Source: a bacterium
Lineage (GTDB): Bacteria > Armatimonadota > Fimbriimonadia > Fimbriimonadales > Fimbriimonadaceae
Length of the DNA: 64,000 bases
Assembly (NCBI GenBank): GCA_013823945.1
Contig: PNMZ01000001.1
Location: 744,001 to 808,000 of the forward strand
Reading direction: 5' to 3'
The notes under the pieces are model-generated. The model searched no databases. It saw only the letters and a program-made list of their open reading frames with translations, and had not been told where the DNA came from. Positions 51,472 to 60,931 of this stretch are shown piece by piece. The position numbers and the translations under genes are program-made. Numbering within the stretch: the first letter of the stretch is position 1; every line of letters starts with the position of its first letter.

Positions 51472-52275
51472 TCACTGGGAATACGGGCGAAGGTCGTGAC
51501 CAATCCACTCGTGAAATTCAAAATGGAGATGCGAAAGTTGATTTAATAAACTGATGATCTGATTTTGAGTGGGTTGGTAGAGTCCAAATTCGAAAAAGCA
51601 GTCTGCCTCTTCAAGATAGATCGACACGGAGTGACTTTCGTCGTCGGCGAAAGCGAGATAGTCTTCGTCTGGCTGGCGGTCTGGATCGAGGTAGTGATTT
51701 CTGAGCTGCAGCGGGGATAAAACAGGAGCAATGGGTTGCCTGGGATACCATACAGGATAGGTCTCGGGATTATACAAATCGATTATTTTTTCAAGTGCTT
51801 CTAGTAGTTCGGGGTCTCGACCTGGAGTCCATTTGTCATTCCAAGAGTCCAACGTGATGCGAAAATAATGCACTTCGACAGAGTCTCGTGCCAGTGGTCT
51901 TTTCAGGTGGGTGTGAAGATCGCTTGCAAGCTCAAGCAAATCGGGCCAATTCGGATGTTTGACCAGATCAAATTCGAATCGACCTACTTGATTCACGCTC
52001 GCAAGGAGAGACTCATATGCAGTGACAAAGTTGGTCAAGAGAATCAGCTCTTGCTCTGAAAATCCTAGTTCGTCATCTCGAATGAACCGATTCTTCTTGT
52101 CACTCCAAGGTGTCAATTCCTCAGTGAGAAAGTCGATTATTCCCTTGATGCCCAGTAGATAGTTTGTTTCTTGTTGCCACCAGGAGTTGGACTTTGGATC
52201 CTTGAGGAGGGGAAGAACTGTCCTGAGTCCTTCCTTGATTCGCAAGAACTCGTATGTTTCTGGGTTGTGCAACAT
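51472..52275 (-). CDS. Hypothetical protein
   Basis: 267 residues from the ATG at 52275 (the open frame runs on through a tRNA gene and is not coding there). Soluble, acidic and Trp-rich. It contains no obvious motif; the segments LGFSEQELILLTNFVTAYESLL and SDLHTHLKRPLARDS suggest an all-helical N-terminal half and the C-terminal part looks like alpha/beta (SIYLEEADCFFEFGLY). The gene follows the tRNA-Thr gene by 27 bases on the same strand. Confidence 0.65.
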   Translation of the reverse strand: MLHNPETYEFLRIKEGLRTVLPLLKDPKSNSWWQQETNYLLGIKGIIDFLTEELTPWSDKKNRFIRDDELGFSEQELILLTNFVTAYESLLASVNQVGRFEFDLVKHPNWPDLLELASDLHTHLKRPLARDSVEVHYFRITLDSWNDKWTPGRDPELLEALEKIIDLYNPETYPVWYPRQPIAPVLSPLQLRNHYLDPDRQPDEDYLAFADDESHSVSIYLEEADCFFEFGLYQPTQNQIISLLNQLSHLHFEFHEWIGHDLRPYSQ

Positions 52276-52302
52276 GTGGGTCACATACAAATGTAAGATC
52301 TC

Positions 52303-52377
52303 TGGAGCCCTCGACGAGAATTGAACTCGTGACCTCTCCCTTACCAAGGGAACGCTCTGCCGCTGAGCTACGAGGGC
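52303..52377 (-). tRNA. tRNA-Thr (GGT)
   Basis: Full cloverleaf on the minus strand: acceptor GCCCTCG/CGAGGGC, D arm GCTC...GAGC, anticodon loop TTGGTAA (anticodon GGT), T arm ACGAG-TTCAATT-CTCGT, discriminator T and encoded CCA. 75 nt including CCA. Decodes ACC/ACU. Confidence 0.96.
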
Positions 52378-52386
52378 GCATGTCAC

Positions 52387-52472
52387 TGGTGGGCAGTGCA
52401 GGATTCGAACCTGCGTAGGCTCTCGCCGACAGATTTACAGTCTGTTCCCATTGGCCACTCGGGCAACTGCCC
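52387..52472 (-). tRNA. tRNA-Tyr (GTA)
   Basis: Class II tRNA on the minus strand, 86 nt with encoded CCA. Acceptor GGGCAGT/ACTGCCC, anticodon loop CTGTAAA (anticodon GTA), long variable arm CGGCGAGAGCC, T loop TTCGAAT. It lies 9 bases upstream of tRNA-Thr, so both are probably cut from one transcript. A TAATAT hexamer lies just upstream. Confidence 0.96.
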
Positions 52473-52617
52473 AGGACAGTTGGGGATATTACCAGATGGC
52501 AATTCGCCCATTGGGTTGTTCCTTATGTGAGGCGGGTTTGGCGGGTCCTCTGTCCCGTGCGAAAATGGAGGTTGGGCGGTTTTGGAGTGAAGTGAGAGCG
52601 TAGAATAGGAGAAGTTC

Positions 52618-54006
52618 ATGGCAAAGACGCTGTTTGAGAAAGTTTGGGATGCGCACACGGTCTGCGATTTACCGGGTGGGGGGACGCTGCTCTATATTGA
52701 TCGGCACCTCGTTCATGAGGTGACTTCTCCGCAAGCGTTTGATTCTTTGCGAGTGGCAGGGCGGAAAGTGCGGCGTCCGGATCTTACTTTTGCGACAGTA
52801 GATCACAATGTTCCGACGGATGGGCGCCCGATTGATTCGAGCACCTTGAGTGGAATGCAGCTTGATGCACTTGACCGAAACGCGAAGGAATTTGGGATTC
52901 CGCTTTTTGGCTATGATGACCCTCGGCAGGGGATTGTCCATATCATTGGGCCGGAGCTTGGACTGACTTTGCCGGGTTTGACGATGGTGTGCGGGGATAG
53001 TCATACAAGTACCCACGGGGCTTTTGGGGCATTGGCTTTTGGCATTGGAACGAGCGAAGTGGAGCATGTTCTGGCGACCCAGACTTTGCGGGCGGCGAAA
53101 AAACCGAAGACCTTAAGGGTGAATGCGGAAGGGACACTCGGGCATGGGGTCACGGCAAAAGACATTATCCTCGCGATAATCCGGAAGCTCGGCGCGGGGG
53201 GCGGAACGGGTTATGTTGTAGAGTATGCAGGATCAGCGATTCGAGCTTTGCCGATGAGCGGTCGGATGACGATATGTAACATGAGTATTGAGATGGGTGC
53301 TCGGGCGGGGATGGTTGCGCCGGACGATACGACGTTTGAGTTCATTTCCGCGGTTGATCGTCCCTATGCGCCGAAGGGGGCTGAATTTGACCGAATGGTT
53401 GAGTATGCGCTTGAGCTGGCAACCGATGATGGCGCGACATTTGACCGGGAAGAACATCTGGACGTGAACTCATTGGTTCCGCAGGTGAGTTGGGGAACGA
53501 CTCCGGCAATGACGGTGGATATTGATGGAGCGATTCCAGAGCCGAAGGATGCGGCGGAGAAGCGTGCGCAGATGTACATGGGTCTGACCCCGGGGACGGC
53601 GATTCACGACCTGGACATCAATACGGTCTTTATTGGCAGTTGCACGAATGCGCGGATTGAAGATTTGCGACAAGCGGCGGCAGTGGTGAACGGTCAGCGA
53701 GTGAAGGAAGGAGTCCGGGCGATGGTTGTTCCGGGTTCGGCGGCAGTTCGGGCATTGGCGGAGCAAGAGGGGCTGGATGCGGTGTTTCAATCGGCAGGGT
53801 TTGAGTGGCACCGGGCAGGATGCAGTATGTGCTTGGGGATGAACGGTGATATTTTGCGGCCTCAGCAACGGTCGGCCAGTACGAGTAATCGTCCTTACGA
53901 GGGTCGGCAAGGGCCGGGGAGTCGGACGCATTTGGTGAGCCCGATCACGGCGGCGGCAACGGCGTTGACTGGTCGCTTAACGGATCCACGTGAGTTTCTG
54001 AACTAG
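52618..54006 (+). CDS. leuC: 3-isopropylmalate dehydratase large subunit
   Basis: 462 residues. Aconitase-family enzyme that isomerises 2- and 3-isopropylmalate in leucine synthesis. 4Fe-4S cluster Cys residues are in [13 protein letters not shown] and in [23 protein letters not shown] and DGRPIDSS are substrate-site motifs. AGGAG lies 6 nt before the ATG. leuD, normally next, is absent: the following gene is on the other strand. Confidence 0.95.
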   Translation: MAKTLFEKVWDAHTVCDLPGGGTLLYIDRHLVHEVTSPQAFDSLRVAGRKVRRPDLTFATVDHNVPTDGRPIDSSTLSGMQLDALDRNAKEFGIPLFGYDDPRQGIVHIIGPELGLTLPGLTMVCGDSHTSTHGAFGALAFGIGTSEVEHVLATQTLRAAKKPKTLRVNAEGTLGHGVTAKDIILAIIRKLGAGGGTGYVVEYAGSAIRALPMSGRMTICNMSIEMGARAGMVAPDDTTFEFISAVDRPYAPKGAEFDRMVEYALELATDDGATFDREEHLDVNSLVPQVSWGTTPAMTVDIDGAIPEPKDAAEKRAQMYMGLTPGTAIHDLDINTVFIGSCTNARIEDLRQAAAVVNGQRVKEGVRAMVVPGSAAVRALAEQEGLDAVFQSAGFEWHRAGCSMCLGMNGDILRPQQRSASTSNRPYEGRQGPGSRTHLVSPITAAATALTGRLTDPREFLN

Positions 54007-55670
54007 ATAACGGATTTGCGGTACTTTTCTCCGGGACGTTTTTGTCCGACGGGGCGGACGTCAACGACGGCTTCGGGTTCGAAGTCGAGGAGTTTGAGCC
54101 AGTCTTCGACCGAATCGGTTTTGGGAAAGATTTCGTTTTCGCGGAATTCGTCTTCAACCGCTTGGTGGAGATCAGCAAGTGTGAGTCCTGAATTGGTGTT
54201 ATCGTCGGCAATGGCGCGTTTGATTGCGAAATCTTTAGCGCGGTCCACGACGGATTTGAGAAGGGCTCCGCTCACCATGTCCCGCCAGTGGAGAGTTTCA
54301 GTCGTGCTATCCCGGTTGGTGATCACGAGGAATTCGGTGTCTTTGGATTCGCGCCAAATGTGGGCGAGGGTGGATTCGACCAGTGCTTTACGAGCACATG
54401 CTTCGCCATCGTGTTCTTTAACCAATTGGTTGTCAATAGGAAGTCCTTCTTTGAGGTAGATACTCAGGATGTCGCGAGTTGCTTCTTGGTCAGGTCGTTT
54501 GATCCGAATTTTGCGGTCAATACGCTCGGGGCGGAGGATGGCGGGGTCAATGTAGTCGGGTCGGTTGGATGTGAGGACGATGACGACGTTTTCGAGTCCG
54601 ACTAGTCCATCCATTTCGGCGCAGAATTGAGGGACAACGGTGTTGGAGATGTTGAGATAGCGTCCGGATGACCGGGTGCGAAGGACGGATTCGGCTTCGT
54701 CAATGAATACAACGACGATTTGTCCTTCGGCGGCTTTTTCGCGAGCGGTCGCGAAAATTTCGCGCACCATACGTTCAGTTTCGCCGAGCCACATGTTGAG
54801 GATTTTGGGGCCGCTAATGTGGAGGAAGCATTCTTTGGCGTCTTCTTTTCCAGTTCTTGCTCGATATTCCGCGGCGAGGTTGTAGGCAATGGCTTTACCG
54901 AGGAGGGTTTTTCCGCAGCCCGGGGGTCCGTAGAGAAGGATGCCTTTGGGGGGCTTTTTGTCGTATTGGGCGTACAGTTCAGGATAGAGGAGGGGTTGTT
55001 CGATTGACTCTTTGATGAGGGTGATGGCTTCCTGTTGCCCGCCGACAGAAGTCCAGGGCGTTTGGGGGATTTCTTCGATAAAGTAGTTTTGGGCGCCTTG
55101 GCGCGGGAGGTGTTCGATCGCGACTTTTCCGCTGGCATCAAGGACGACTTCGTCGCCTTGTTTGATGGTGGTTTCAACTAGTTGGTGGCTTCGAGAGATG
55201 AGCCGGCCCTGGGTGCCTTGAGCGTCGGTCGAGACTCTCAGGCGTCCGTCTTCATACACCTGAGCGATGGAGATGATTTGTCCGCCGATTCCTTCGGGGG
55301 CGAGTCCGACAATGGCGTAGGCGTCGTTGAGTTTGACGCGGACCCCGGGTTGTAGGTCGTCAAATTTGAGGACGGGGTCGATGGTGGCGACGTATTCGGT
55401 GTCCCCGAACATGACTTGGACGAGGCCGTTATCGAGATGGCGGATGAATACACCGATGCGGTTTGCAGGCTGAGTCAGCTTTTCGTAAGCTTCTTCGTAT
55501 TGGGCGAGAAGTTCGGCTTGAGCTTGTCCATCTTGGGCAGTTCTTTGGAGCTCTGATTTGAGAGCGGCCAGGTAGGTTTTGGTTTTGGCATCGGCTTCGG
55601 GGAGGGCGAGTTCGATCCGCTCGAGGAGTTCCGCCATGCGTTCAAATGAAGACGACCCAATTTCAGACAT
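54003..55670 (-). CDS. Mpa/ARC-type proteasome-activating AAA ATPase
   Basis: 555 residues from the ATG at 55670. N-terminal coiled coil (about 10-70), tandem OB domains (about 75-195), then one AAA module: Walker A GPPGCGKT, Walker [10 protein letters not shown], sensor-1 TSNRPD and Arg-finger region [29 protein letters not shown] fits the Mpa/ARC pore and linker region. In actinobacteria and a few other phyla this ATPase unfolds pupylated proteins for a 20S core. The C-terminus is KYRKSVI, not the GQYL gate-opening tail of Mpa. No prcA/prcB, pup, pafA or dop is visible here. Confidence 0.87.
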   Translation of the reverse strand: MSEIGSSSFERMAELLERIELALPEADAKTKTYLAALKSELQRTAQDGQAQAELLAQYEEAYEKLTQPANRIGVFIRHLDNGLVQVMFGDTEYVATIDPVLKFDDLQPGVRVKLNDAYAIVGLAPEGIGGQIISIAQVYEDGRLRVSTDAQGTQGRLISRSHQLVETTIKQGDEVVLDASGKVAIEHLPRQGAQNYFIEEIPQTPWTSVGGQQEAITLIKESIEQPLLYPELYAQYDKKPPKGILLYGPPGCGKTLLGKAIAYNLAAEYRARTGKEDAKECFLHISGPKILNMWLGETERMVREIFATAREKAAEGQIVVVFIDEAESVLRTRSSGRYLNISNTVVPQFCAEMDGLVGLENVVIVLTSNRPDYIDPAILRPERIDRKIRIKRPDQEATRDILSIYLKEGLPIDNQLVKEHDGEACARKALVESTLAHIWRESKDTEFLVITNRDSTTETLHWRDMVSGALLKSVVDRAKDFAIKRAIADDNTNSGLTLADLHQAVEDEFRENEIFPKTDSVEDWLKLLDFEPEAVVDVRPVGQKRPGEKYRKSVI

Positions 55671-55715
55671 GCTTGATACTACGCACAATTCTCGGGGAAA
55701 AGTGATGCGCCCTAC

Positions 55716-56816
55716 CTATCGAAGGAGTGCGCCCTCCCAAACGGCTTCGCGGATGGTTTTTTCGAGATCGGCAGTGACTGGTTTGACGGATCGGAATGCA
55801 TATTCCTGTCCATCTTGGGCCATTTTGCCGGTGACAACGACCTGATGTTGTTCCTTGTCCCCTCGGATGAACAGGGTGTCGTAGATTTCTATGGTGCTCT
55901 GGCTTGCGGTAGCGGCTTGGTGGGCGGCATGGGTGGCAATACGCATCCAGTCGCTCGTTGCGGGCAAGGGTGCAGATCGTTGATGTTTGGTGGTTTCTCG
56001 ATCTTCCGTTTGCGGTTTGTTGGCGAGGCAGTCTTTGGAAGCCAAAGAAATGAGGTTATCGAGGGTTGCCGCGACGTGGTCACGGCTTGGCTCGGTCGTT
56101 CGTTTGCCGCCGGAGAGTCCGTAGCTGAAAGTGACGGGAGCAGGAATTTCTGGAATATAGAATTGGCGGTCTTGGAGAGTGGCTAGCCAATCGGCGATCT
56201 CTTCGCGAGGGCGAATTGTGGCGAGGGCGAATTCATCTCCTCCGTAGCGAACGAGCATATCTTTCGTGATGTCAATTCTCTTGCTCAGGAGTTTCGCGAA
56301 TCCTTGGAGAACATGATCCCCGACGAGGTGACCGTAAGTTTTGTTGTAGACACCGAAGTTATCGAGGTCGAAAAAGATGACGCAGAGCTCTTGTCCGAGT
56401 TCAAGACGGTCAACCCCCCAGTCGCGTAGAGCGTCGCTCCAACTGAGTTCAGTGAGGGGATCATAGCTCCGGCCGAGTTCAGTGATGAGGGCGAGGGCAC
56501 TGACAATGCCGAGGAATCGCTTGCCTTCAAAAACGGGAAGGAAATCGGCTTGTTGCTGGACAAACTTCTTGGATGCTGACCGGATGGCATCATGGGCTTC
56601 CAGATGGGCGGAAGCGCGGCGGAGGAAGTCGGAAACGGGGGTATTGGGTTCGCTGAGTACTGCAGATTCTATAGTGACAAATCCCAGAAACTCGCCCTTG
56701 CGGAGGACAGCGGCGGCGGCGACTCCGCCTTTTTGCATGGAGAGCAGGGCTGATCCCATATCGGCATCTTCGGTGACGATCAGGGTGTTGAGATTGAGAT
56801 CAGCGAGCTTTCTCAT
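55716..56816 (-). CDS. Diguanylate cyclase with N-terminal CBS pair
   Basis: 366 residues. N-terminal CBS pair (about 8-120: GSALLSMQKGGVAAAAVLRKGEFLGFVTIE, then SASKKFVQQQADFLPVFEGKRFLGIV), followed by a GGDEF domain (about 125-275) with the intact active-site motif RYGGDEF and FDLDNFGVYN. The allosteric I-site position reads ITKD instead of RxxD, so product inhibition is probably lost. After about residue 280 comes an extra tail of unknown fold. CBS input suggests that c-di-GMP synthesis responds to adenine nucleotides. Confidence 0.9.
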   Translation of the reverse strand: MRKLADLNLNTLIVTEDADMGSALLSMQKGGVAAAAVLRKGEFLGFVTIESAVLSEPNTPVSDFLRRASAHLEAHDAIRSASKKFVQQQADFLPVFEGKRFLGIVSALALITELGRSYDPLTELSWSDALRDWGVDRLELGQELCVIFFDLDNFGVYNKTYGHLVGDHVLQGFAKLLSKRIDITKDMLVRYGGDEFALATIRPREEIADWLATLQDRQFYIPEIPAPVTFSYGLSGGKRTTEPSRDHVAATLDNLISLASKDCLANKPQTEDRETTKHQRSAPLPATSDWMRIATHAAHQAATASQSTIEIYDTLFIRGDKEQHQVVVTGKMAQDGQEYAFRSVKPVTADLEKTIREAVWEGALLR

Positions 56817-56846
56817 GAGTTAGCTATTAGGAAAGTTGAGCAAGAT

Positions 56847-57869
56847 TCATGCCGAATCTGTCCAATCAGCGGAATGGGCAAGGGCGGCGAATGTATGGGT
56901 GCGAAGGACATCAATGAATTGACGAACTTCTGGGTTGTCTAGTCGGTCTTGGACGGAATTACAGTGGCGATAGACCTGTCCTGGTCGAACGCGGAGGAAG
57001 CAGGCCACATCTTCCTCGGCTAATCGTATCACTTGATTGAGGAGATAAGCGAGAGCGGCTCGCTTGCCGAGCGGGGCCGAAGTTGGCCATGCGAGGTAGA
57101 CATGGTTAAGGGCTTCAGTAACGACATCGCGGGGATCCCAGCCATTTTCACCGATGAGAAACGGCATGAGGACACCGCAGGCTTCGGCGAAATCATCCAG
57201 CGTTGTCCAGTTGGATTTGACGAGTTTCATCCGAAGGAGAGCACCCCGGATTGACCGTCCGTTCCCATTGAGATGAAGGGCGATGAGAGATTCGATTGAA
57301 GGGTGAAGATGGATACGTTCGATTTTGGCGATTTGGTGAGTAATTCGTTGACGTTCAACGGGTGTGGGCGCGTTGATTTCTGCGAGGTGCCACCCGCTGA
57401 GCGGGGAGATGATACGGTCTCGAATAGCTTTATCAAAATTTCCGGCGGTGCAAATCATGGTGGGAAGATTGCGCCGGAGTCGGTGCTCGAGACGGAGCCG
57501 GAGTTGATGCCGGAGTCGAGGGCTTCGGAGAGCGTCTTGAAGATCATCCAGAAGCAGTACGGAACTGCGGCATGCCGGTAAGTTGGAAATCGCCCACTGA
57601 TCTGCAGAGTGCACTTCGGTGGTGATGCCTTGGGAATGTTTGAGAATTTCCCGAACGCGATGCAGCAGTTCAGATTTTCCCCATCCGCTTGGCCCGCCGA
57701 CTCCGATGAAGTTCCGTTGTCCGCAAGCGAAGTCGAGTCCGAGGGCGAGCGCGGCGAGGTTGCTTGGGAGCTCTGCAATGGGATTGAGAACAACTTGATT
57801 CAGATCCAGATTGATTGGAAGACTCAGTTGGGAATCTCGAATTGATCTGGGGTCGGGGAGCGCGCTCAT
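56847..57869 (-). CDS. DnaA-like AAA+ ATPase (diverged replication-initiator paralogue)
   Basis: 340 residues. Central AAA+ core with Walker A GGPSGWGKSELL and Walker B SVLLLDDLQDAL, then an Arg-sensor region (DRIISPLSGWHLAEINAPTPVERQRI) laid out as in DnaA. The last about 80 residues (KRAALAYLLNQVIRLAEEDVACFLRVRPGQVYRHCNSV) align by pattern with DnaA domain IV, the part that reads DnaA boxes, but the usual DHTTV motif is altered to PGQVY. It is shorter than DnaA (about 450). It may be a regulatory or inactive initiator. Upstream and downstream genes are unrelated. Confidence 0.65.
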   Translation of the reverse strand: MSALPDPRSIRDSQLSLPINLDLNQVVLNPIAELPSNLAALALGLDFACGQRNFIGVGGPSGWGKSELLHRVREILKHSQGITTEVHSADQWAISNLPACRSSVLLLDDLQDALRSPRLRHQLRLRLEHRLRRNLPTMICTAGNFDKAIRDRIISPLSGWHLAEINAPTPVERQRITHQIAKIERIHLHPSIESLIALHLNGNGRSIRGALLRMKLVKSNWTTLDDFAEACGVLMPFLIGENGWDPRDVVTEALNHVYLAWPTSAPLGKRAALAYLLNQVIRLAEEDVACFLRVRPGQVYRHCNSVQDRLDNPEVRQFIDVLRTHTFAALAHSADWTDSA

Positions 57870-58062
57870 TGAGGGGAAACCTGAAGGATGTGTTTAATCG
57901 GACGTTCATTCTGGACCCCGAATGGGATGAGAGACAAGGGCTAAGTAGGCCGAAAAATATAAAAGTTTGAGATCAAAATTTGAACAAGTCCCGAATTTTG
58001 AAGGTGAGGAATATGTTTCAGGAAAGTTGGGTTTTTTTCCACTTCTTTTCCCCGTTTGGGGA

Positions 58063-59268
58063 TTAGTGTTTAATCTTCTCCCAATACTTCTCGAAATCGA
58101 AATTGGGGCTATGGGCAAGGTTGTGGCAGGGGGTGCAACTATTCTTGCCGACGGTTGGCATTTTTACTTTTTCGGGAGCTTGGATATGGTTGTAGCCGGC
58201 CCCGTGACAGCTCTCGCACCCGACATCCGTGAGGTGGGGAGTACGTTCTTTGACCAGGAAGCCTTTGGTGCTATCTAATCCAACGGAATGGCACGAGACG
58301 CAGTCAGGGTCAGCATCGTGTCCATCCGCTTCGAGAGTCGCCCAAGCCTGACTATGTTTAGAATCAGTCCAAATTTGGTGCTCGGTTGTGTGGCAAGACA
58401 TGCACGCATCAGAGCCTGCATAGTGATCATCTCGGGGCTTGGGCATCCGTTCGACGAGTTTTTCGGCCCTGAGCCGACCAAGATATTGGGAGTACTGCCG
58501 CGAGACGGTTGGATTATCGGTGATGTCTGGGCCAAGGTCGAAGACTGAAGGAGATTCAAATCCCGAATTTGTGAACGTGAATGTGAGGACATATTTGCCT
58601 TGGTCGCCGGCGGAAGCGATCCAAGTTTTGCCGACTCTTTTGGCGACTCCAGCTGGGTTGGATGAGCTAGCGTAGATGATGAGGCTTAGTTCTGGAAGTG
58701 CGCGCGCGATTTGCTCGGCAGATTCTTCGTTTGATTGAGTGACTAGGATGGCTGGTTTGCCGCTTGACTGGCTAATGAGGGAACGGGCGATGGTGATTGT
58801 ATCCGTTTGATTTTCGGCGTTAGTGTCGCTGGTTATGATCCAATCGGGTGTCGTCAGGAAAGTGGTGTTGTCAATGAGTGTTGCTTCGCTTAGGCGGGTG
58901 TAGGATTCGATGACTCCGGTTCCAAGTTGAAGGTCTTGTTTCGTGAGGGTAAACGCGTCGGTGCCCATTTCTCGAAGTGCTTGGGCTTGAGCTTCCGCTT
59001 TGATTTCAGACTGTCTTCCAAGGGGGCCAGCAAAGGGTCCAAGTTCGAGTACAAAGTCACCGGGTTTTTTGAGTTGATTGATGAGCGTTGCTCGACGACG
59101 GATTCCTCCACTCATCGGTTTGGTGCATCCGCACGGGGCGAGATAGCCTTTTGTGGCTCCACTGATGAACAGCGTTTTGGAGTTGGCGGCTGGCGAAGTT
59201 CCGAGAAGGTTAAGGATAAAAGGGAGCGCGCTTAATATGAGCCAAACAATCGACCGTTTACTTGACAT
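58063..59268 (-). CDS. Exported tetraheme cytochrome c with UshA-like N-terminal region
   Basis: 401 residues. Signal-like N-terminus (SIVWLILSALPFILNLLG). The first about 270 residues carry a CGCTKPMSGGIRRRA motif and a phosphoesterase-like fold seen in multiheme cytochrome partners; the last 130 have four heme-binding CxxCH motifs (CMSCH, CVSCH, CESCH, CTPCH), as in cytochrome c554-type proteins. It should act in periplasmic or surface electron transfer. Its start overlaps the end of the DUF1573 gene by 11 bases, so the two are translated together. Confidence 0.85.
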   Translation of the reverse strand: MSSKRSIVWLILSALPFILNLLGTSPAANSKTLFISGATKGYLAPCGCTKPMSGGIRRRATLINQLKKPGDFVLELGPFAGPLGRQSEIKAEAQAQALREMGTDAFTLTKQDLQLGTGVIESYTRLSEATLIDNTTFLTTPDWIITSDTNAENQTDTITIARSLISQSSGKPAILVTQSNEESAEQIARALPELSLIIYASSSNPAGVAKRVGKTWIASAGDQGKYVLTFTFTNSGFESPSVFDLGPDITDNPTVSRQYSQYLGRLRAEKLVERMPKPRDDHYAGSDACMSCHTTEHQIWTDSKHSQAWATLEADGHDADPDCVSCHSVGLDSTKGFLVKERTPHLTDVGCESCHGAGYNHIQAPEKVKMPTVGKNSCTPCHNLAHSPNFDFEKYWEKIKH

Positions 59269-60871
59269 AGGCCTGGATGGGGATCGTGATCATAGGAGAT
59301 ATGGGATCGTTGGTCTTGAGGGCAACGCTGGAATAGATGGTTCCTTTGGTGTTCCCTGGCTGAAATGTCACTTCGACACGAACATTGCGACCTTCGAGGG
59401 CAGTTGTTTTGACGGTGAATTGAGGGTCAGCCGAAGAAGACTCCAGAATTTTGAAATCTGAATTTGTGCCGGTGACGATGACGGAGGCTTGTACGGATTT
59501 GGTCGTGACGTCGCCAAAGAAGATTGAAGCCGGGGTAATGGCAACGCCATTTTGAACCGTGAAATTTGCGGCGATCGTAGGGAATTGTTCTGAATCAGTT
59601 CGAATGATGAGAGCGACGAGGTTCTTCCCGGTCGGTGCATTTGGGCTGATGAGGACCTCGACTTTGTAGCCCGAGACAAGTTGTTTGCCTTTGAAAAGTG
59701 TGGGGTCTTCTAGTTCTCCTGTCCACGGTGAGATTTCAGCGATTCCATTGAGGCCTTGGATTGAGGCTTTGCGGGGCTCAAAGCCAAGTTTGGATTCTCC
59801 GTAGATGAAGTAGGTTGTTTTGAGTCCATTTTCGGACATCAGAAAGTCGGTGGTATTTTCGGCGTTGACGAGGCGATAAGCGGGAACGAGATCAGCGCGG
59901 ATATTGACCCGGGTGACGGGCTGGCTCGGATCGTTGGTGTAGAAATAGAGGCCTTTGTTCTGGAGACCTTGGAATTCGGCTGTGTGCATTCGGATGGTAA
60001 CGATTCCGGTGCTGTTGGGGGGAACAACTGAATCGTAGGCAAGCTGGAAGCAGGAGCAATCGGGCTTGATCGTGAAATTGAGTGGGCCAGAACCGCGGTT
60101 GACAACATCAAACTGGAAGTCTTTGATTTCACCTTGAGGGAATCGACCAAGATCTTTTGATCTTTCTCTCAGAAAAGCCTCTGGGAATGATGCGACGATC
60201 TTTGTTTTGGCTTTGATCCATGTTCGAAGTTGTTCGGATTGCAAGACATTGAGTGAAGCGAGAAAGGCGGATTCGCCATCAACCTTGGGAGAGCGGTTGG
60301 CGAGGCCCTCGAATCGGAACATTGTTGAGGCGACAACGGGGGATCGTTCGAGGCCGAGGTATTGTCCGATAGCGTAATTGATGTCGGCTGTGAGCTGATT
60401 AGCATCAATGAGGGCACTTGTTTTGCCGCGTTGGAGGGCGATGACGGCTTCTAGGGTGGGATCAGCCGGCGATTCCGAGGGAAACAGGGCCAAAGATTTT
60501 TCTTCGGCGGCGTCTGGTTCAGATATTCGTTTGACAATCGAGATGAGGATGGTTGGCTTGGTGTTCGATTGGGTGATTTTGAGTTCTGGGTATGAAGTTT
60601 GCCATGCAGAGATGGCTCGTTCTAGTGAACTTTCGCTTAGGTTTTTTTCGGCAGGAGAGAGATTTTCGCTTGAAATTTGGATTGAAATATTCGCTTTGGG
60701 GAGTGATTGCGCGGCGTCGGTAGCTCCGGCAAAGTCTTCTTCGCTTAATGCTTGAGCGGTGGATTTGAGTTGGGTCTGGAAAAATTCGTTGGTGCCGAGG
60801 TTCGGAGATGGTGCAGTTGGGGTTTGACTTGCACTTTGGGCAAGGATAAGTCCAGCGAGGGCAGTGATCAT
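59258..60871 (-). CDS. Exported DUF1573 domain protein
   Basis: 537 residues with a signal peptide (ITALAGLILAQSAS). The core (about 255-330) is a DUF1573 Ig-like domain: FDVVNRGSGPLNFTIKPDCSCFQLAYDSVVPPNSTGIVTI carries the family DCSC motif. Further beta-sandwich repeats follow to the C-terminus, including the TNDPSQPVTRVNIRADLVP pattern that recurs as TNDPISPMITIPIQAYV near the end. It overlaps the tetraheme cytochrome gene by 11 bases and probably forms an operon with it. Function is unknown; such proteins often accompany cytochromes or secreted enzymes. Confidence 0.85.
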   Translation of the reverse strand: MITALAGLILAQSASQTPTAPSPNLGTNEFFQTQLKSTAQALSEEDFAGATDAAQSLPKANISIQISSENLSPAEKNLSESSLERAISAWQTSYPELKITQSNTKPTILISIVKRISEPDAAEEKSLALFPSESPADPTLEAVIALQRGKTSALIDANQLTADINYAIGQYLGLERSPVVASTMFRFEGLANRSPKVDGESAFLASLNVLQSEQLRTWIKAKTKIVASFPEAFLRERSKDLGRFPQGEIKDFQFDVVNRGSGPLNFTIKPDCSCFQLAYDSVVPPNSTGIVTIRMHTAEFQGLQNKGLYFYTNDPSQPVTRVNIRADLVPAYRLVNAENTTDFLMSENGLKTTYFIYGESKLGFEPRKASIQGLNGIAEISPWTGELEDPTLFKGKQLVSGYKVEVLISPNAPTGKNLVALIIRTDSEQFPTIAANFTVQNGVAITPASIFFGDVTTKSVQASVIVTGTNSDFKILESSSADPQFTVKTTALEGRNVRVEVTFQPGNTKGTIYSSVALKTNDPISPMITIPIQAYVK

Positions 60872-60898
60872 GGGTAGCTTAGTTCTTTGACGTTTGTG

Positions 60899-60919
60899 CG
60901 GGCCGATTGGATCGGCCCG
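60899..60919. terminator. Hairpin after prfB
   Basis: Perfect 9-bp stem (60899-60907 with 60911-60919) with a 3-nt loop, 12 bases beyond the prfB stop on the minus strand. It has no T tract, so termination may be weak or factor-dependent. Confidence 0.5.
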
Positions 60920-60931
60920 AGTCGAGTTGGT

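Noticed and set aside
51294-51554. 86-residue plus-strand open frame after the SARP gene
   Set aside because: It overlaps the tail of the minus-strand gene at 51472, has no Shine-Dalgarno or family match, and the gap of about 200 bases shows nothing else convincing.
52276-52386. N-terminal extension of the hypothetical gene at 51472
   Set aside because: It would run through the tRNA-Thr gene.
58062-58075. CCCCAAACGGGG-type hairpin after the cytochrome gene as a terminator
   Set aside because: It is short, lies partly at the gene end, and on the minus strand it is followed by A-rich, not T-rich, sequence.
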